A stretch of DNA of 64,000 nucleotides from Schistosoma haematobium. Lineage: Eukaryota > Platyhelminthes > Trematoda > Strigeidida > Schistosomatidae. Position 1 is the first letter of the stretch, and each line of letters opens with the position of its first letter. Under the pieces are notes generated by a model. The model saw only the letters and a program-made list of their open reading frames with translations, was not told where the DNA came from and searched no databases. Positions 25,405 to 37,506 of the stretch are shown piece by piece. Where the stretch lies: contig NC_067199.1 in NCBI RefSeq assembly GCF_000699445.3, positions 29,038,402 to 29,102,401 of the forward strand, given 5' to 3'. The position numbers and the translations under genes were made by a program.

Positions 25405-26010
25405 TAACTCAGTTGTTAGGAAACGGGTACTAGGTAAGGATGGCAAATCCATTGATGAAGTAGTGAAACTTCATCAGTTGAGATGGCTGGGACGTGTGTT
25501 ACGTATGCCCAACCACCGACTACCCTGACGTGAGATGCTTTCTGGTGTAGGAGTACGTTGTAAGAAAGCTAATGGCGGTCAGACTAAAACATGACACAAA
25601 TCCATGAAGTCACTGACAAGTGAACTGAGCTATGTTGGTAGGTGTAAACTGCCTGGTTGGGGTCTGCGAGATGATAGCAACCGATGGTTAGAGACGTTGA
25701 ATGACATGGCTCAAAATCGTTGGCAATGGCGCAGGTGCATACACTCTTTGTGTTCTCCCAAATTCTAATCTTCTGAATTCCTCATGTCCCTTATTTTCAT
25801 TCCAAATTTCTTTCACTGGATTATACTCCTTGAATAACATCTTAAAACCCTAATCTTTCCGATTACTGCTTATACTCTTACTATTTCAACCACTACGGGA
25901 TTTGGATCGACAACTGCATCTCTGTGCTAATGTGGCATGGCAATTCAAACTGATTTACGCACGTACGAAGTTCCACCTTGTTACTGACTGATTGAATTAT
26001 GGACTATATC
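25405..26010 (+). mobile_element. 3' fragment of second LINE family
   Basis: 5'-truncated copy starting in the C-terminal region (VLGKDGKSIDEVVKLHQLRW) and running through the 3' UTR. It is almost the same as 60350-60915. It shares with that copy the TGA at 25592-25594 (Trp expected in GGQTKT-W-H) and has a private TGA in place of the Arg codon after HRLP. Confidence 0.85.
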
Positions 26011-26129
26011 CCATGAATAAATAATTATATTTATCTAATTGAACTAAAATTCAAAACGTATATAAAATAAATAAAATGTGGTGAAATAACATACAAAATG
26101 GAATTGATCACGTCTAACGTATCAGTAGC

Positions 26130-28440
26130 TTACTGGCCTACTCTTCATAACTCTCGTTGAGAATCATAGGCACCAACCAGTATTCTCCATCCAACTCTGT
26201 TCTGGACAATCCTTCCTAACACTTTCTAGTTGCTAGTCATTCTTCTCATGTCTGATTTCAATTCACAACGTAATGTGTTCTTCCGCCTTCCTTTTGCAGT
26301 TTCCCATCAGGATTCCAGGTAAGCGCTTGTCCTATGATGCAGTTTAGTGAGTTCCGTAATATATATCCTAACCACCTCCAACATATTTTGCCAATTTCCT
26401 CTTCAACTGGAAGCTGGTTTGTTCTTTTCCACACTAGAATGATGCTGATGGTATTCAGCCAACGGAAATTCAGTATCTTGCGTGGACAATTGTTTAGAAA
26501 CACTTGTACCTTTTTGTTGATGCTTGAAGTAGTTATTCATGTTTCATTTCCGTAGAATAGAAATAACTATCTTGAAGTTTGTATTTGAATTCGAGTATTT
26601 GATAGTGGCTGACAGTTGTTTTGATTTTCATATGTCCTTCAATTACAGGAATGTTGTTCCTGTTTTGTTATTCATAGCCTTTACATCTGCTTATCAATCG
26701 ACTGTGAAAGCGTTGTTGTTATCCGTGTTGTGTATAAGGATATTGCTTATTTCCATGTGCATGTTGAGGCTTACTGATACATAGGCTGCTGCAACACTGG
26801 CTATCTTCATTTGCAATGATGGTATATATAGAATAAAACAGATAGGTCTATTCAAGAGTTCCCCGAAGTGTTCTATCCACCTCTTGCTCTGTTCTTGAAT
26901 CTCAGTGATTGACTTGCATCCTTTGTCCTTGACAAACCTCTCTGGTTTACTATATTTCCTTGCCAGCTTCTTCGTTGTGCAATATCGTTGTTTGATATTT
27001 CCTTCTTTTACAGTTTTTCCCACTGTCGGTACTAGGTCTTACACATACTTTTGTTCGCTCCAGTGTATTCAGCTTATGACTTGACTTTCTCCGTTCTAGT
27101 TCGACCATTATTGTTAATTGCGGTCTTCCTGTTCCTCCTTTCTTAGTCGTGTCCAGGGTTTGCATAGAGATGAATTCCTTATGATGATGCTTGTTGCGGC
27201 CCACAATCTCCTGCCTGATACGTTGAAGTTAATGCTTGTTCGATACCTTTCCAGTTGTCCTCCATGGTAGTTTCTTCTTCTTTCAGTAGATCCTGTGAGG
27301 CTTGTGGCGTGTTGTTGAGAGTTATCTTGAATTGGTTGAGTTTGCTAGTATCTGGAAGGAAGGTTGTATTGAGTGTTTGTAATGCTGTTTTTCCAGTTGT
27401 CCAATGCTTCTTTCGCTTTAGTTTCACCTTGATCACATTCAGGTAGATGGTGATCTGAAGCAATGTCAACTACTCTCCTGATTCTCACGTCTTCCATCGA
27501 CCTTCTGAATTTTTACTGATGCAAATATGATCGATCTGGTTCTGTGTAGTGTGATCCGTCGAAACTCAAGTGGCGTTGTGTATGCGTTTGTGGTGGAATA
27601 ACAACTTAATTGAATGCACATAGATTCGTAAATCTCTCCCCATTCTCGTTCATTTCTCCCAGTCCACAGTCCATTTCGTCCCACGATATGTTCGTATCTC
27701 ATGTTGTTCATTCCCACTTTGGTATCTAGGTCTCCCATCGGGATGGTCAGGTCTTTTCCTGTGCATTTCTCTATGATTGATTGCAGCCTCTCTTAACACT
27801 GATTTTTATCGTCGTCATTGCTATCATTGGTGGGTGCATAACACTGAATAATATTCATTGTGATTTCGTCCTTCATTATTTTGAAGGATGCTTTGGTGAT
27901 TCTGGATCCGTGAAATCCCCATCCTGTAAGTGCATTTCGTGCTTGATTGGACAGCATCGAAGCAAATGCTTGAGTGTTTGGGGCATTTTCCTCTTCGTGA
28001 CCGGAGTACAGCAGCATCTCTCCTGAAGCTAATCTTTTCTGTCCAGTTTGAATCCAATAGTTTTCACTGATTCCGAGTACTGTCGAGTCGTGCCTCCTCA
28101 TTTCCGTTACTGATTGATTGGTCCTTCCAATCTCCCACATCGTTTGGAAATTCTATATAACTATAAAAATTGTTGCTGTGATTGTTAGGTGTGACATCAG
28201 CCTCATGAATTTCGAACAATCTCGGCCTTCATCCTGAGGCATCATAATTCTCCTGAATGAACATCCTTCAACTCGGAGAGTAGAGTTTAAATGGTTTAAC
28301 TTGTTTAATCTGGTTGTCGTCTGTTTTAGTAGGATTATTTCCTACTGGATGTGGTTGTTGATCCCATGCTCAAATTTTCTCCTTTATCTCTGCTTTTGAC
28401 CGGCAGTAACCGTAGATAAATTCTAGGCGGAGTTATCATT
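26130..28440 (-). mobile_element. RTE-like copy L (left arm), internally deleted
   Basis: Minus-strand copy with the leader at 28140-28440, endonuclease fragments at 27793-28140 and 27466-27738, linker fragments to 26950 and the ICFILYIPSL deletion junction near 26830. The part from 26130 to about 26870 equals copy 4 (constant coordinate sum 43960, so no indels). The part from 26727 to 28440 equals copy R at 30.0-31.71 kb. It is thus a mosaic of two relatives. Confidence 0.85.
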
Positions 28441-28590
28441 TATAGTATAAAGAGTCTCTGTATCAAAAAAATTAACTGATAATTATAACCGAACATTTGA
28501 TTTTTCTTGACTACATAATCACTCTTATACATAAGCGTTTTCAATTTCACACTTTTTTTGAATTTTATTGTGATTTCACAACTCAGATTA
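26727..28590. repeat. Left arm of 1.9-kb inverted duplication
   Basis: It is the reverse complement of 29850-31712, nearly without differences; one single-base indel is apparent from shifted frames. The arm includes about 150 bases (28440-28590) outside the RTE element, so it is not explained by two independent insertions. Confidence 0.85.
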
Positions 28591-28801
28591 AATGATCATT
28601 GTCGGATCTCATATCTGTTTACTTTAAATAAAGCAAAGCGAATTAATTAGGTTAAGAAAAGCATTATCAGTAAGATAAAAATAACAGTTTATAAGCGGAC
28701 ACCGTATACTGATTTCACCAAACAATTTTTCAGAATTCAACACATTACATAATAATTATGCAGATTAAAACGTATAATATGAAATAATTTATTTCACTTA
28801 C

Positions 28802-28965
28802 TGCTGGAGTAGTAGTAATAAACATAAAGCTACCAGAAGTAGAATAGGAACCAATTGTCATATTGTAAGTGAAATTTATCGGTACCTTGTTATAATTAGC
28901 AGTAAACATTGGAATGTGATAACTTATCTCATTTGTTAGTGATAATGTTGAATCATTTACAATTC
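28802..28965 (-). CDS. Exon 13: second part of module, inside a large inverted duplication
   Basis: A 164-nt exon with acceptor TGTATAG and donor GTAAGT. It reads IVNDSTLSLTNEISYHIP, followed by NKVPINFTYNMTIGSYS, rich in sequons. It lies in the spacer between the two arms of a 1.9-kb inverted repeat (26.73-28.59 and 29.85-31.71 kb), so the exon could be inverted or lost by recombination between the arms. Confidence 0.8.
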
Positions 28966-29849
28966 CTATACAAAACCAAAACACAAACTAGCAATTAAAA
29001 GTTAATTTTCCACAGTTATTTATTTTTATCTCAGATAAGTTGTAACCAAATGTGGACGAAGAAAAACAGTGTTAATTGTATGAAGTGTACAATGTGATTA
29101 ATCATCTGTCTTAGGTTATTGGTTGTAATTATTTGATAATTACAAGAAGAGCTTTATCACTTGGAATTTACCATGTAAACAAATACATCACATCATCAAC
29201 ATCTAGTAATTCTTGAACATGATGAATATGTAGTTGTAAACAGCAAAAAGACGACATTATTGACTTGCTTCAGTTACAATCAACAAAAAATCAGATTTAT
29301 TTCACTAAATTTGACAAAACGAAGTATTTGGTTTTGCATTTTGTAACAGTTCGGTGAATTTTATTCTGTTAAAAACACATGTTGATTAATCAGTACAAAA
29401 GTTATATTCAAGATCCTAACTCACTACAACCAATCAAACAATAAAAATACAATCTATGATACGTTTATTCAAAAATTTCCCAAGTGATTTATAGACCCTT
29501 TTCGAAATGACAATGGATTTTCCAGTTGTCTAAAATATTCGTTGATCTTCCTTTTCTTCAACAGAGTATAAATTAATATAGTTTTGCACTTAATTGAATA
29601 TACTCAAGATAATTCGTAGAGTAAATTTAGTTTTTCGATGTAAAATCAGGTTACTAACTGAGAGACTAATAAAAGACTAACCGTTTTACCAATTCACACA
29701 ACTCTATTTATACAAAATGTGTTTAATTGTATTCAAACATAACAATTTTCCAAGTTTACATATCAGCCATTCATGTGTCAAATTGAGAAACTAAGTGGAA
29801 AATATAATTGTGAAATATAATCATTTAGATTATATTTGTAATCAGTGCA

Positions 29850-31712
29850 TTCGTGAAATCACAATAAAATTCAAAAAAAAGTGTGAAATTGAAAACGCTT
29901 ATGTATAAGAGTGATTATGTAGTCAAGAAAAATCAAATGTTCGGTTATAATTATCAGTTAATTTTTTTGATACAGAGACTCTTTATACTATAAATGATAA
30001 CTCCGCCTAGAATTTATCTACGGTTACTGCCGGTCAAAAGCAGAGATAAAGGAGAAAATTTGAGCATGGGATCAACAACCACATCCAGTAGGAAATAATC
30101 CTACTAAAACAGACGACAACCAGATTAAACAAGTTAAACCATTTAAACTCTACTCTCCGAGTTGAAGGATGTTCATTCAGGAGAATTATGATGCCTCAGG
30201 ATGAAGGCCGAGATTGTTCGAAATTCATGAGGCTGATGTCACACCTAACAATCACAGCAACAATTTTTATAGTTATATAGAATTTCCAAACGATGTGGGA
30301 GATTGGAAGGACCAATCAATCAGTAACGGAAATGAGGAGGCACGACTCGACAGTACTCGGAATCAGTGAAAACTATTGGATTCAAACTGGACAGAAAAGA
30401 TTAGCTTCAGGAGAGATGCTGCTGTACTCCGGTCACGAAGAGGAAAATGCCCCAAACACTCAAGCATTTGCTTCGATGCTGTCCAATCAAGCACGAAATG
30501 CACTTACAGGATGGGGATTTCACGGATCCAGAATCACCAAAGCATCCTTCAAAATAATGAAGGACGAAATCACAATGAATATTATTCAGTGTTATGCACC
30601 CACCAATGATAGCAATGACGACGATAAAAATCAGTGTTAAGAGAGGCTGCAATCAATCATAGAGAAATGCACAGGAAAAGACCTGACCATCCTGATGGGA
30701 GACCTAGATACCAAAGTGGGAATGAACAACATGAGATACGAACATATCGTGGGACGAAATGGACTGTGGACTGGGAGAAATGAACGAGAATGGGGAGAGA
30801 TTTACGAATCTATGTGCATTCAATTAAGTTGTTATTCCACCACAAACGCATACACAACGCCACTTGAGTTTCGACGGATCACACTACACAGAACCAGATC
30901 GATCATATTTGCATCAGTAAAAAATTCAGAAGGTCGATGGAAGACGTGAGAATCAGGAGAGTAGTTGACATTGCTTCAGATCACCATCTACCTGAATGTG
31001 ATCAAGGTGAAACTAAAGCGAAAGAAGCATTGGACAACTGGAAAAACAGCATTACAAACACTCAATACAACCTTCCTTCCAGATACTAGCAAACTCAACC
31101 AATTCAAGATAACTCTCAACAACACGCCACAAGCCTCACAGGATCTACTGAAAGAAGAAGAAACTACCATGGAGGACAACTGGAAAGGTATCGAACAAGC
31201 ATTAACTTCAACGTATCAGGCAGGAGATTGTGGGCCGCAACAAGCATCATCATAAGGAATTCATCTCTATGCAAACCCTGGACACGACTAAGAAAGGAGG
31301 AACAGGAAGACCGCAATTAACAATAATGGTCGAACTAGAACGGAGAAAGTCAAGTCATAAGCTGAATACACTGGAGCGAACAAAAGTATGTGTAAGACCT
31401 AGTACCGACAGTGGGAAAAACTGTAAAAGAAGGAAATATCAAACAACGATATTGCACAACGAAGAAGCTGGCAAGGAAATATAGTAAACCAGAGAGGTTT
31501 GTCAAGGACAAAGGATGCAAGTCAATCACTGAGATTCAAGAACAGAGCAAGAGGTGGATAGAACACTTCGGGGAACTCTTGAATAGACCTATCTGTTTTA
31601 TTCTATATATACCATCATTGCAAATGAAGATAGCCAGTGTTGCAGCAGCCTATGTATCAGTAAGCCTCAACATGCACATGGAAATAAGCAATATCCTTAT
31701 ACACAACACGGA
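29850..31712. repeat. Right arm of 1.9-kb inverted duplication
   Basis: Reverse complement of 26727-28590. The spacer of about 1.26 kb holds exon 13 of the large gene and unique intron sequence. Confidence 0.85.
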
Positions 31713-32205
31713 GAACACCAATTCTATCACACTTGATTGTCAAGCACTTGGCGAGATGGAATCTTTCACGTACCTTTGTAGTATCATTGATGAAAGAGGA
31801 AGATCATAAGAATATATAAAGCCATGATAGGCAAAGGAGGTACAATTGTCTGAGCAAGATACTTATCGTCCATTCGCCAGGCATCATCAACAACAAACCC
31901 TTCTAGCAGAGATCAAACTAGATTTTTGTTGAAGACGAAATTAGAAAACGATGCTGGAGGTTGAGTGGTCAAACATTGCGGGCCTCATCAAAGTTCATCA
32001 CGGAGCAAGCCTTAATGTTGAATCGTTGAAACCAATAAAGTATCCAGACCCAAGAAAACGTTGCATCGTAAACTGAAGGCAGACACCGAACTGATGAATA
32101 ATATTTAGCAAAGACCGAAAAGAAATGCCCACGACACAGTTGGTCGGTGAATTCTGGTCGTTTACCTGAGCTGTACGATAATTAAGCGACGTAGGCTCAT
32201 TTCTG
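30000..32205 (+). mobile_element. RTE-like copy R (right arm), internally deleted
   Basis: Plus-strand mirror of copy L up to about 31710, with the same stops and the same deletion junction. After 31710 it leaves copy L and continues with a different, decayed 3' end (SITLDCQALGEMESFTYL, then broken C-terminal codons to about 32.2 kb). Confidence 0.8.
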
Positions 32206-32764
32206 GGTAATTTCAATGATAAAACATAATATTTATCAACTTAAGGCAGGAACACATCGATTCCTCTTTTATCATAAATTTATTGTCTCTCCTCTGCACA
32301 GTGGTTCATATGTCGTCATATTTTGGCTTTTCGAATAAGTTACTTCTTATCGATTAGCATTACTGCTAGTTTTTTGTCTATATTTCATCTGGACTTAATA
32401 CATATTACCGAAAAATCTCAATTTAATCCAAACCGAATTCAAGTGTTTTCCTTGAATAACTCTTAATATAATACTGCATCCTTCGAGAAACCGCTTTGCA
32501 TTCGGACCAATCCTGTCATACAATATTCGAAAGAAAAACTTATTGACAGTTTTCTAAGAGGGAGTATTTCACGTAAAATTACAAATGCTTTTACTACAAC
32601 AGTATTTGTAGAAATAAAATCATAAAAATCAATTGATGAAGAATTATTTTCATAGGTGTCGTAATTTACAAATTAGTTATGCAAAAACATACTATTAATT
32701 AATAATAGGAAATCTATCGATGACAACTTCGGTCAATAAAATGGTTAAATAAATACAAACAAAC

Positions 32765-33050
32765 CTTCATAATAAGTTCTCTCCACGTTAATATAAACCA
32801 TATTATCTATAGCAGTTGCTGATAAGCTGATAAACGGTAATGTTGAGCATTGAGTTTTGAATCGTGGATTTAAAAATATGTATTCTTTGAAGGAACCTGG
32901 TGCATAAAGTCGAAAATCTATTGTCCCCCATAAATTCGGTTTTGGAATTAAGGATAACTTTAGCCACGTATAGGCGTTCGGTACAAGTTGATTTTTAGTA
33001 GTCATCGGTTCAAGGGATACTAACTGCACTTGCGGTTCTTGGCTCTTTGG
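32765..33050 (-). CDS. Exon 12: first part of a 150-residue module
   Basis: A 286-nt exon. The acceptor is AAAG after a T-rich run; it was chosen because it keeps phase and puts PKSQEPQVQLVSLEP at the same place as the start of exon 10. The donor is GTTTGT after GAAG. The last base combines with the next exon to form Gly. The segment CSTLPFISLSATAIDNMVYI is strongly beta-like. With exon 13 it encodes 150 residues. Confidence 0.75.
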
Positions 33051-33609
33051 CTTTAAAACGATCAACAAACGTGAGTTAGTGTTGGACATTTTCAAAGGAA
33101 AATAAAGTAGATTTTCATTTTCAGTAAAACATAAAAGTAAAAACACTACCATAACATATAGAAGAGTCGTTTCAATGCTTTACAAAATCCTAATTGTAAG
33201 GCGTAGTCAATACATATGATCATGAATTTAAACTTATTCTGAAAAAAACTGGAAGTCTATTAACTTTCACTTCTCCTTACTCATGCATGTTGGGCTTCAT
33301 GAGGTCATCATCCTGAAATCAAAATTTACATCATGAAATTCAGTCCCTAACAAGCGTCTCTGCCTAATTCTGATATCCAGTCATTTCGGACTAACATCTG
33401 TAACATCAAACCAGTCTTTATTACATACAGCTTTGAAATGGGATTCACTAGGAATGCTAGTATTGATCAAGTGAACATGGTTCATTACCACAGCTATAAC
33501 AATATTTTCATAAACATGAGACCCTTCTATCTATTGGGCATAAATTCACTGGCAATAAAAATCAATGTGAGATCGTTGCCCACTATCGTGGATTCATTGA
33601 AGTTAGACT

Positions 33610-33800
33610 TGTACACTATTGGATTCCGACTCAGCGGTCTAAAGGTCAGGCGTTTTCGATCGAGGCCGAATGTCCTGGGCGCGATTCTCAACTTCAGGCT
33701 AGCGGATGTGGGTTCCTGAGAGATCCTAAACCGTAATGAAACAACTGTCCAGTGCTACCAGTTTTTCAGTTGCTGTCTAACTTGGATCGGTTGGCGACTT
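33610..33800 (+). mobile_element. Decayed copy of the SINE with hammerhead remnant
   Basis: GACTCAGCGGTCTAAAGGTC (A-box-like) and GTCCTGGGCGCGATTCTC (B-box-like) are followed by CCTGAGAGATCC, ATGAAACAACTGTCCAGTGCT. The order equals that in the 19.65-kb copy. The hammerhead core has several substitutions and is probably inactive. Confidence 0.7.
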
Positions 33801-34208
33801 CAATAAAATCCAATAATCTCTACGACCCCAAACTGACAATACGGTGTTCCTTTAAAAATAAATGTTACCATTAGTATGTGACAACAAATATGATTCTATA
33901 ACTCTAACATGTTGGTGTTAGAGTGATCTGCTTTTCATGAAACCAGTACGGCATGAATTGTAACATGTCTTAATTCACGATGCTTACTTCCGAAAATATT
34001 ATCAAAGGATTCACCTTCAAAAACTAAGTAGTTCTGATACTGTTGTCAAAATTCACAACACCTAGTCGAGCTAAAATATAAAAGTCCCCCCTTCTGACTC
34101 TGTAAGCTGTGCGTGTGTCTGTTACTCACTCGTAGCAATAAGCAATCAATGAGAAATAGTTCTGAGACAAAATGTTGAATAAAATTGAGATGAAAATTTG
34201 AGTCATAC

Positions 34209-34407
34209 CATCTGAATAGAATAGTTAGTTTGAGCAGTGATTGTTAATGTCTTCGTGAACAAAGATCCAAGGGTGGAAAGCTTGAAGGTGATAACGAATG
34301 GCTTTGTGGTGATTGGCATTACTGAATAACGAAATGCTATATCACACTGAGAGTCAGTACATGTTTCGTTAAAGTATACCGTGTTAAGTTGTGCTATAAT
34401 TGAATCT
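34209..34407 (-). CDS. Exon 11: second half of module
   Basis: A 199-nt exon with acceptor ATTACAG and donor GTATGA. It completes the split Pro codon and reads DSIIAQLNTVYFNETCTDSQ. The pair of Cys in TCTDSQCD may form a disulphide. It ends in phase 0 and gives 147 residues together with exon 10. Confidence 0.75.
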
Positions 34408-34784
34408 CTGTAATAATCAAGAAGAAAATACTGTTTATAGTAATAATAAGAATATTTATTATTAACTTTCAGACTAATCAAGATATATTAACGTATTTAT
34501 TGATTTTTTAAATTTTCTGGCTTACAGATAGTTTAGTGTTCAATAAAACTACTTGTGAACGCTGATTTCAGATGAATAACAGAGAGTAGGTGATTGTGTC
34601 TAATTTAAACATGATTGTTGTAAGAAATATTATTCCCAATTTAAATATCAATATTTATGATCATTGAATGATTCAACTCTACGAGGTACTCCAAAACAGA
34701 GTTTTTAACTTTTTTTCTTTCATTATTAAGATACCACACTGAAGAGCATATATTCATCAATCACTGAATGACTTAATTTCACTC

Positions 34785-36050
34785 TTTATTATGTTGCAAA
34801 TCGATGGCGTAGCAATGGGAAGCCCACTAGGTCCAATTATGGCAGATATTTTTATGGGTTATCTTGAAAACATGGTACTTAAACAGGCAATTAGTGAAAC
34901 AACGGAATACTCCAGATATGTGGACGACACGTTTATATTATCTGTAACAATAAACAGCATGCAATCCACCTGCTCAAACTTTTCAATAACGCTCACACTA
35001 ACACACATTTCACTATGGAGGACGAACAGAACGACATGTTCCACTTTCTTGATGTTGCCATAAAACGCAGGGGAGACGGGACAGTCCAACGTTCAGTTTA
35101 TAGAAAAAGTAATTGGAATGGCCTCTACATGAATTTCAATAGTTTTTGTCCAATTAAATACAAGAAGGCATTGGTTAAAACACTATTTTACAGGGTAGAA
35201 AATATATGTACCACCGACAAACTGGAAGAAGAATTAATGAACGTAGAAAAATGTCTAAAAGACAACTTTTATCCACAAAAGTTTATTAACAAATATAAAA
35301 AGCCCAGAAGAAAACAAAACGGAAATAACTACGGTTAATAAAAAGCCAATAGATATAAATCTTAACTTTAAAGGTGATAACGTCGCACATATAATCAACA
35401 GGAGACTGAACACTGCTCTGGCCAGAACTTATCCGGCTGCTAAACTTTTAACTCTCTATAAAACAACATATTCAATAACCCAATCAAAGATCGATAAGCA
35501 ACCCTTTCATGTTACCGCCAACTGTATAAATTTACGTGTATCTGCCAAAGCAGCTACATCGGCCGAACTGAAAGGAGAGCATATCTTAGGTTTTTCGAAC
35601 ATGTTCCAAAAAGTCTTAGAACAAGAGAAAGAAAGACTCTGAACAGTGCAATCACCAAACATCTTCTTGATACAGGACATCAGGTAGATACCTTACAATC
35701 CTTTAGGCTGATTAGTAAACAGCCAAACTCCAGTCTTCTGAAGCTTGCTAAAAACTGCCATCAAGCGTCAAAAACCTGACCTAAGTGTTCAAAAAGAGAC
35801 GGTGGTTAATCTTTCCTTGCCCTGGTGACAAATATTCCTTCACTGCACCTTAAAAAATTTTTTCTCTTTTTTATTTTGTATTTATTACATCATTGATTTT
35901 ATTTTATTTTTTCAACTATCTTTCAAATTAATAATCTTTCAACTCTACTCACTATATTCCTATCAATGTTTATTCATTATGTAATCAATTGTTTCTAACG
36001 CACTTTTGAACTGTCGTCACAATTAACGTTGTAGAATATTCTTTCACATT
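34785..36050 (+). mobile_element. Penelope-like element fragment: RT and GIY-YIG parts
   Basis: The RT begins in the middle (DGVAMGSPLGPIMADIF) and has the YVDD active site (YSRYVDDTFIL). After a frameshift it continues MFHFLDVAIKRRGDGTVQRS and FKTLFYRVEN-like text. From 35440 a third frame gives CQSSYIGRTERRAYLRFFEH and AITKHLLDTGHQVDTLQSF, a GIY-YIG endonuclease, the domain pair that defines PLEs. The copy is 5'-truncated at 34.79 kb and followed by a 3' UTR. Confidence 0.85.
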
Positions 36051-36144
36051 AGGTATATATTTACAATATTCAGTAAGCAATTTAAACCCATTATGTAATT
36101 ATGATTTTTAAATATCACAGGTTGTAAGCAGCTGACGAGAAACT

Positions 36145-36450
36145 ACGAAATAAAATGAATTCATGCTATTCTGCTAGAATCTTTGTTCTTGCTCTTTTCA
36201 AAATGATAAAGGGAACTATGTGTATGAAATTACAGAAGTCGGTCAAAATCTCAGTCTTTGGGTATCTAGTCAATTCCGGCCACTCCACCCCATCGGAAGC
36301 CTGCTTCAATATCATACATACGGTCAGAAGATTTAGCTCAACTGGAATGCGAATAAAAATCCCATGTACAGCAGAGACTATTGCCGTCCACCAGATTAAA
36401 CATAAACATTGCGTACACAAACAGTATGTTCAGTCCCTCATTCTTCCATG
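36145..36450 (+). mobile_element. Second PLE fragment joined to the 3' UTR of the first
   Basis: It opens with the AATTCATGCTATTCTGC segment also found near 400 and 915, then reads GYLVNSGHSTPSEACFNII and KHCVHKQYVQSLILP, the C-terminal end of a different PLE protein. The same 3'UTR-to-segment junction occurs at 340-450 on the minus strand. Confidence 0.65.
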
Positions 36451-36459
36451 ATCTTAACC

Positions 36460-37260
36460 ACCCTTCCTATCTTCCATAATCTATTTTTTTATTTTTATTA
36501 TATTATTCCTATTTTCCAATTGTTTCCACAACTGCCAAGTAGCAATTATTACACATTTTAAATGTTCTGTTCTTACTCGCAATCAAGTGGACAATTATCT
36601 TCACTACTTTTTATCAGACGATTATTACATAACTTCCTTTCAATATCTGATTCTCAAATCTTGACAACATGCCACTTCAAGTTTATAAATCGGTTAAAAA
36701 TAGATTCGGATATGAAGCTGAATATGTGTAGCTGGAGTTGTGTATATTTTTGCACGTGCATTCTCCACTAATCATTCGAATTTCTTTATACAATGATTCT
36801 AAAAGGTTTCTGTTATTTATTTAGGAGCGTTTTTTATCTACAAGCAAGTTTAAGTTTCCGCGAATATTTTAGTTTAGAAATATAATGAAAATGCCTTAGT
36901 CAGTTTTTAAATAATTACCACTCTAGTGATTTCTGATCAAAGCCTATCCACACAAGCAATCACTATACCCTTCAAGATGTATGAAGGAAAATTTGAAGTA
37001 TTTTATTTTGTTGGATTTGTGCAGATGAACGACGTAGTTGAGTGCTAGCTAGATGTTTCTTGATGACCATTTAACATATCATTATTCTACTTCGTCTGAG
37101 CTTCGTCGTTTTTACTCTTCTGTGCTTAATAATCTTGATTATGAAAGATCCCATTTTATGAGAACTGCTTTGTTTGTTGTTGAAACTTGAAACAGTAAGG
37201 GATAATTAGACATATAATTATCATAGAGGAAATAAAATGGGTACACTTAATTGCTATTAC
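36460..37260. other. Intron sequence, nothing recognised
   Basis: No feature between the PLE fragment and exon 10; 37510-38560 and 38700-39700 on the other side are likewise empty apart from the small PLE relic. Confidence 0.55.
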
Positions 37261-37264
37261 TTAC

Positions 37265-37506
37265 GGTTTCGTAATGTAAGAAGGCGAAACAGGAGCCATA
37301 GTTCTTAATAAATATCCAACTGTCTGGATATTTTTTCTAATTATGATACCATAAGCTGGATTCGCTTGTATCACGAGAGTGACTGCTGTGTAAACTAAAT
37401 CCTCAGAAAATTTCACACGACATTCAACAATGGCGGCAAAGTTGACCAGTGGTTGTGAATTTCGTGGTTCTATTTTTTCAATCGTAAGTGTTGGAACTTT
37501 GGACGG
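37265..37506 (-). CDS. Exon 10: first half of a ~150-residue module
   Basis: A 242-nt exon with acceptor ATACAG and donor GTAAGT. It reads PSKVPTLTIEKIEPRNSQ and goes on PLVNFAAIVECRVKFSED. Its opening aligns by eye with exon 12 (PQVQLVSLEPMTTKNQ): a hydrophobic strand, then I/LEP, then a polar loop ending in Asn-Gln or Ser-Gln. It ends with two bases of a Pro codon. Confidence 0.8.

Noticed and set aside
32998..33152. Upstream extension of exon 12 with a hydrophobic start (MVVFLLLCFTENENLLYF)
   Set aside because: It resembles a signal peptide, but the AAAG acceptor at 33051 keeps the phase with exon 11 and aligns with exon 10, so the upstream open stretch is taken as intron.
36155..36451. 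98-codon open frame as a host gene
   Set aside because: The text GYLVNSGH and KHCVHKQYVQSLILP is the C-terminal end of a PLE protein.
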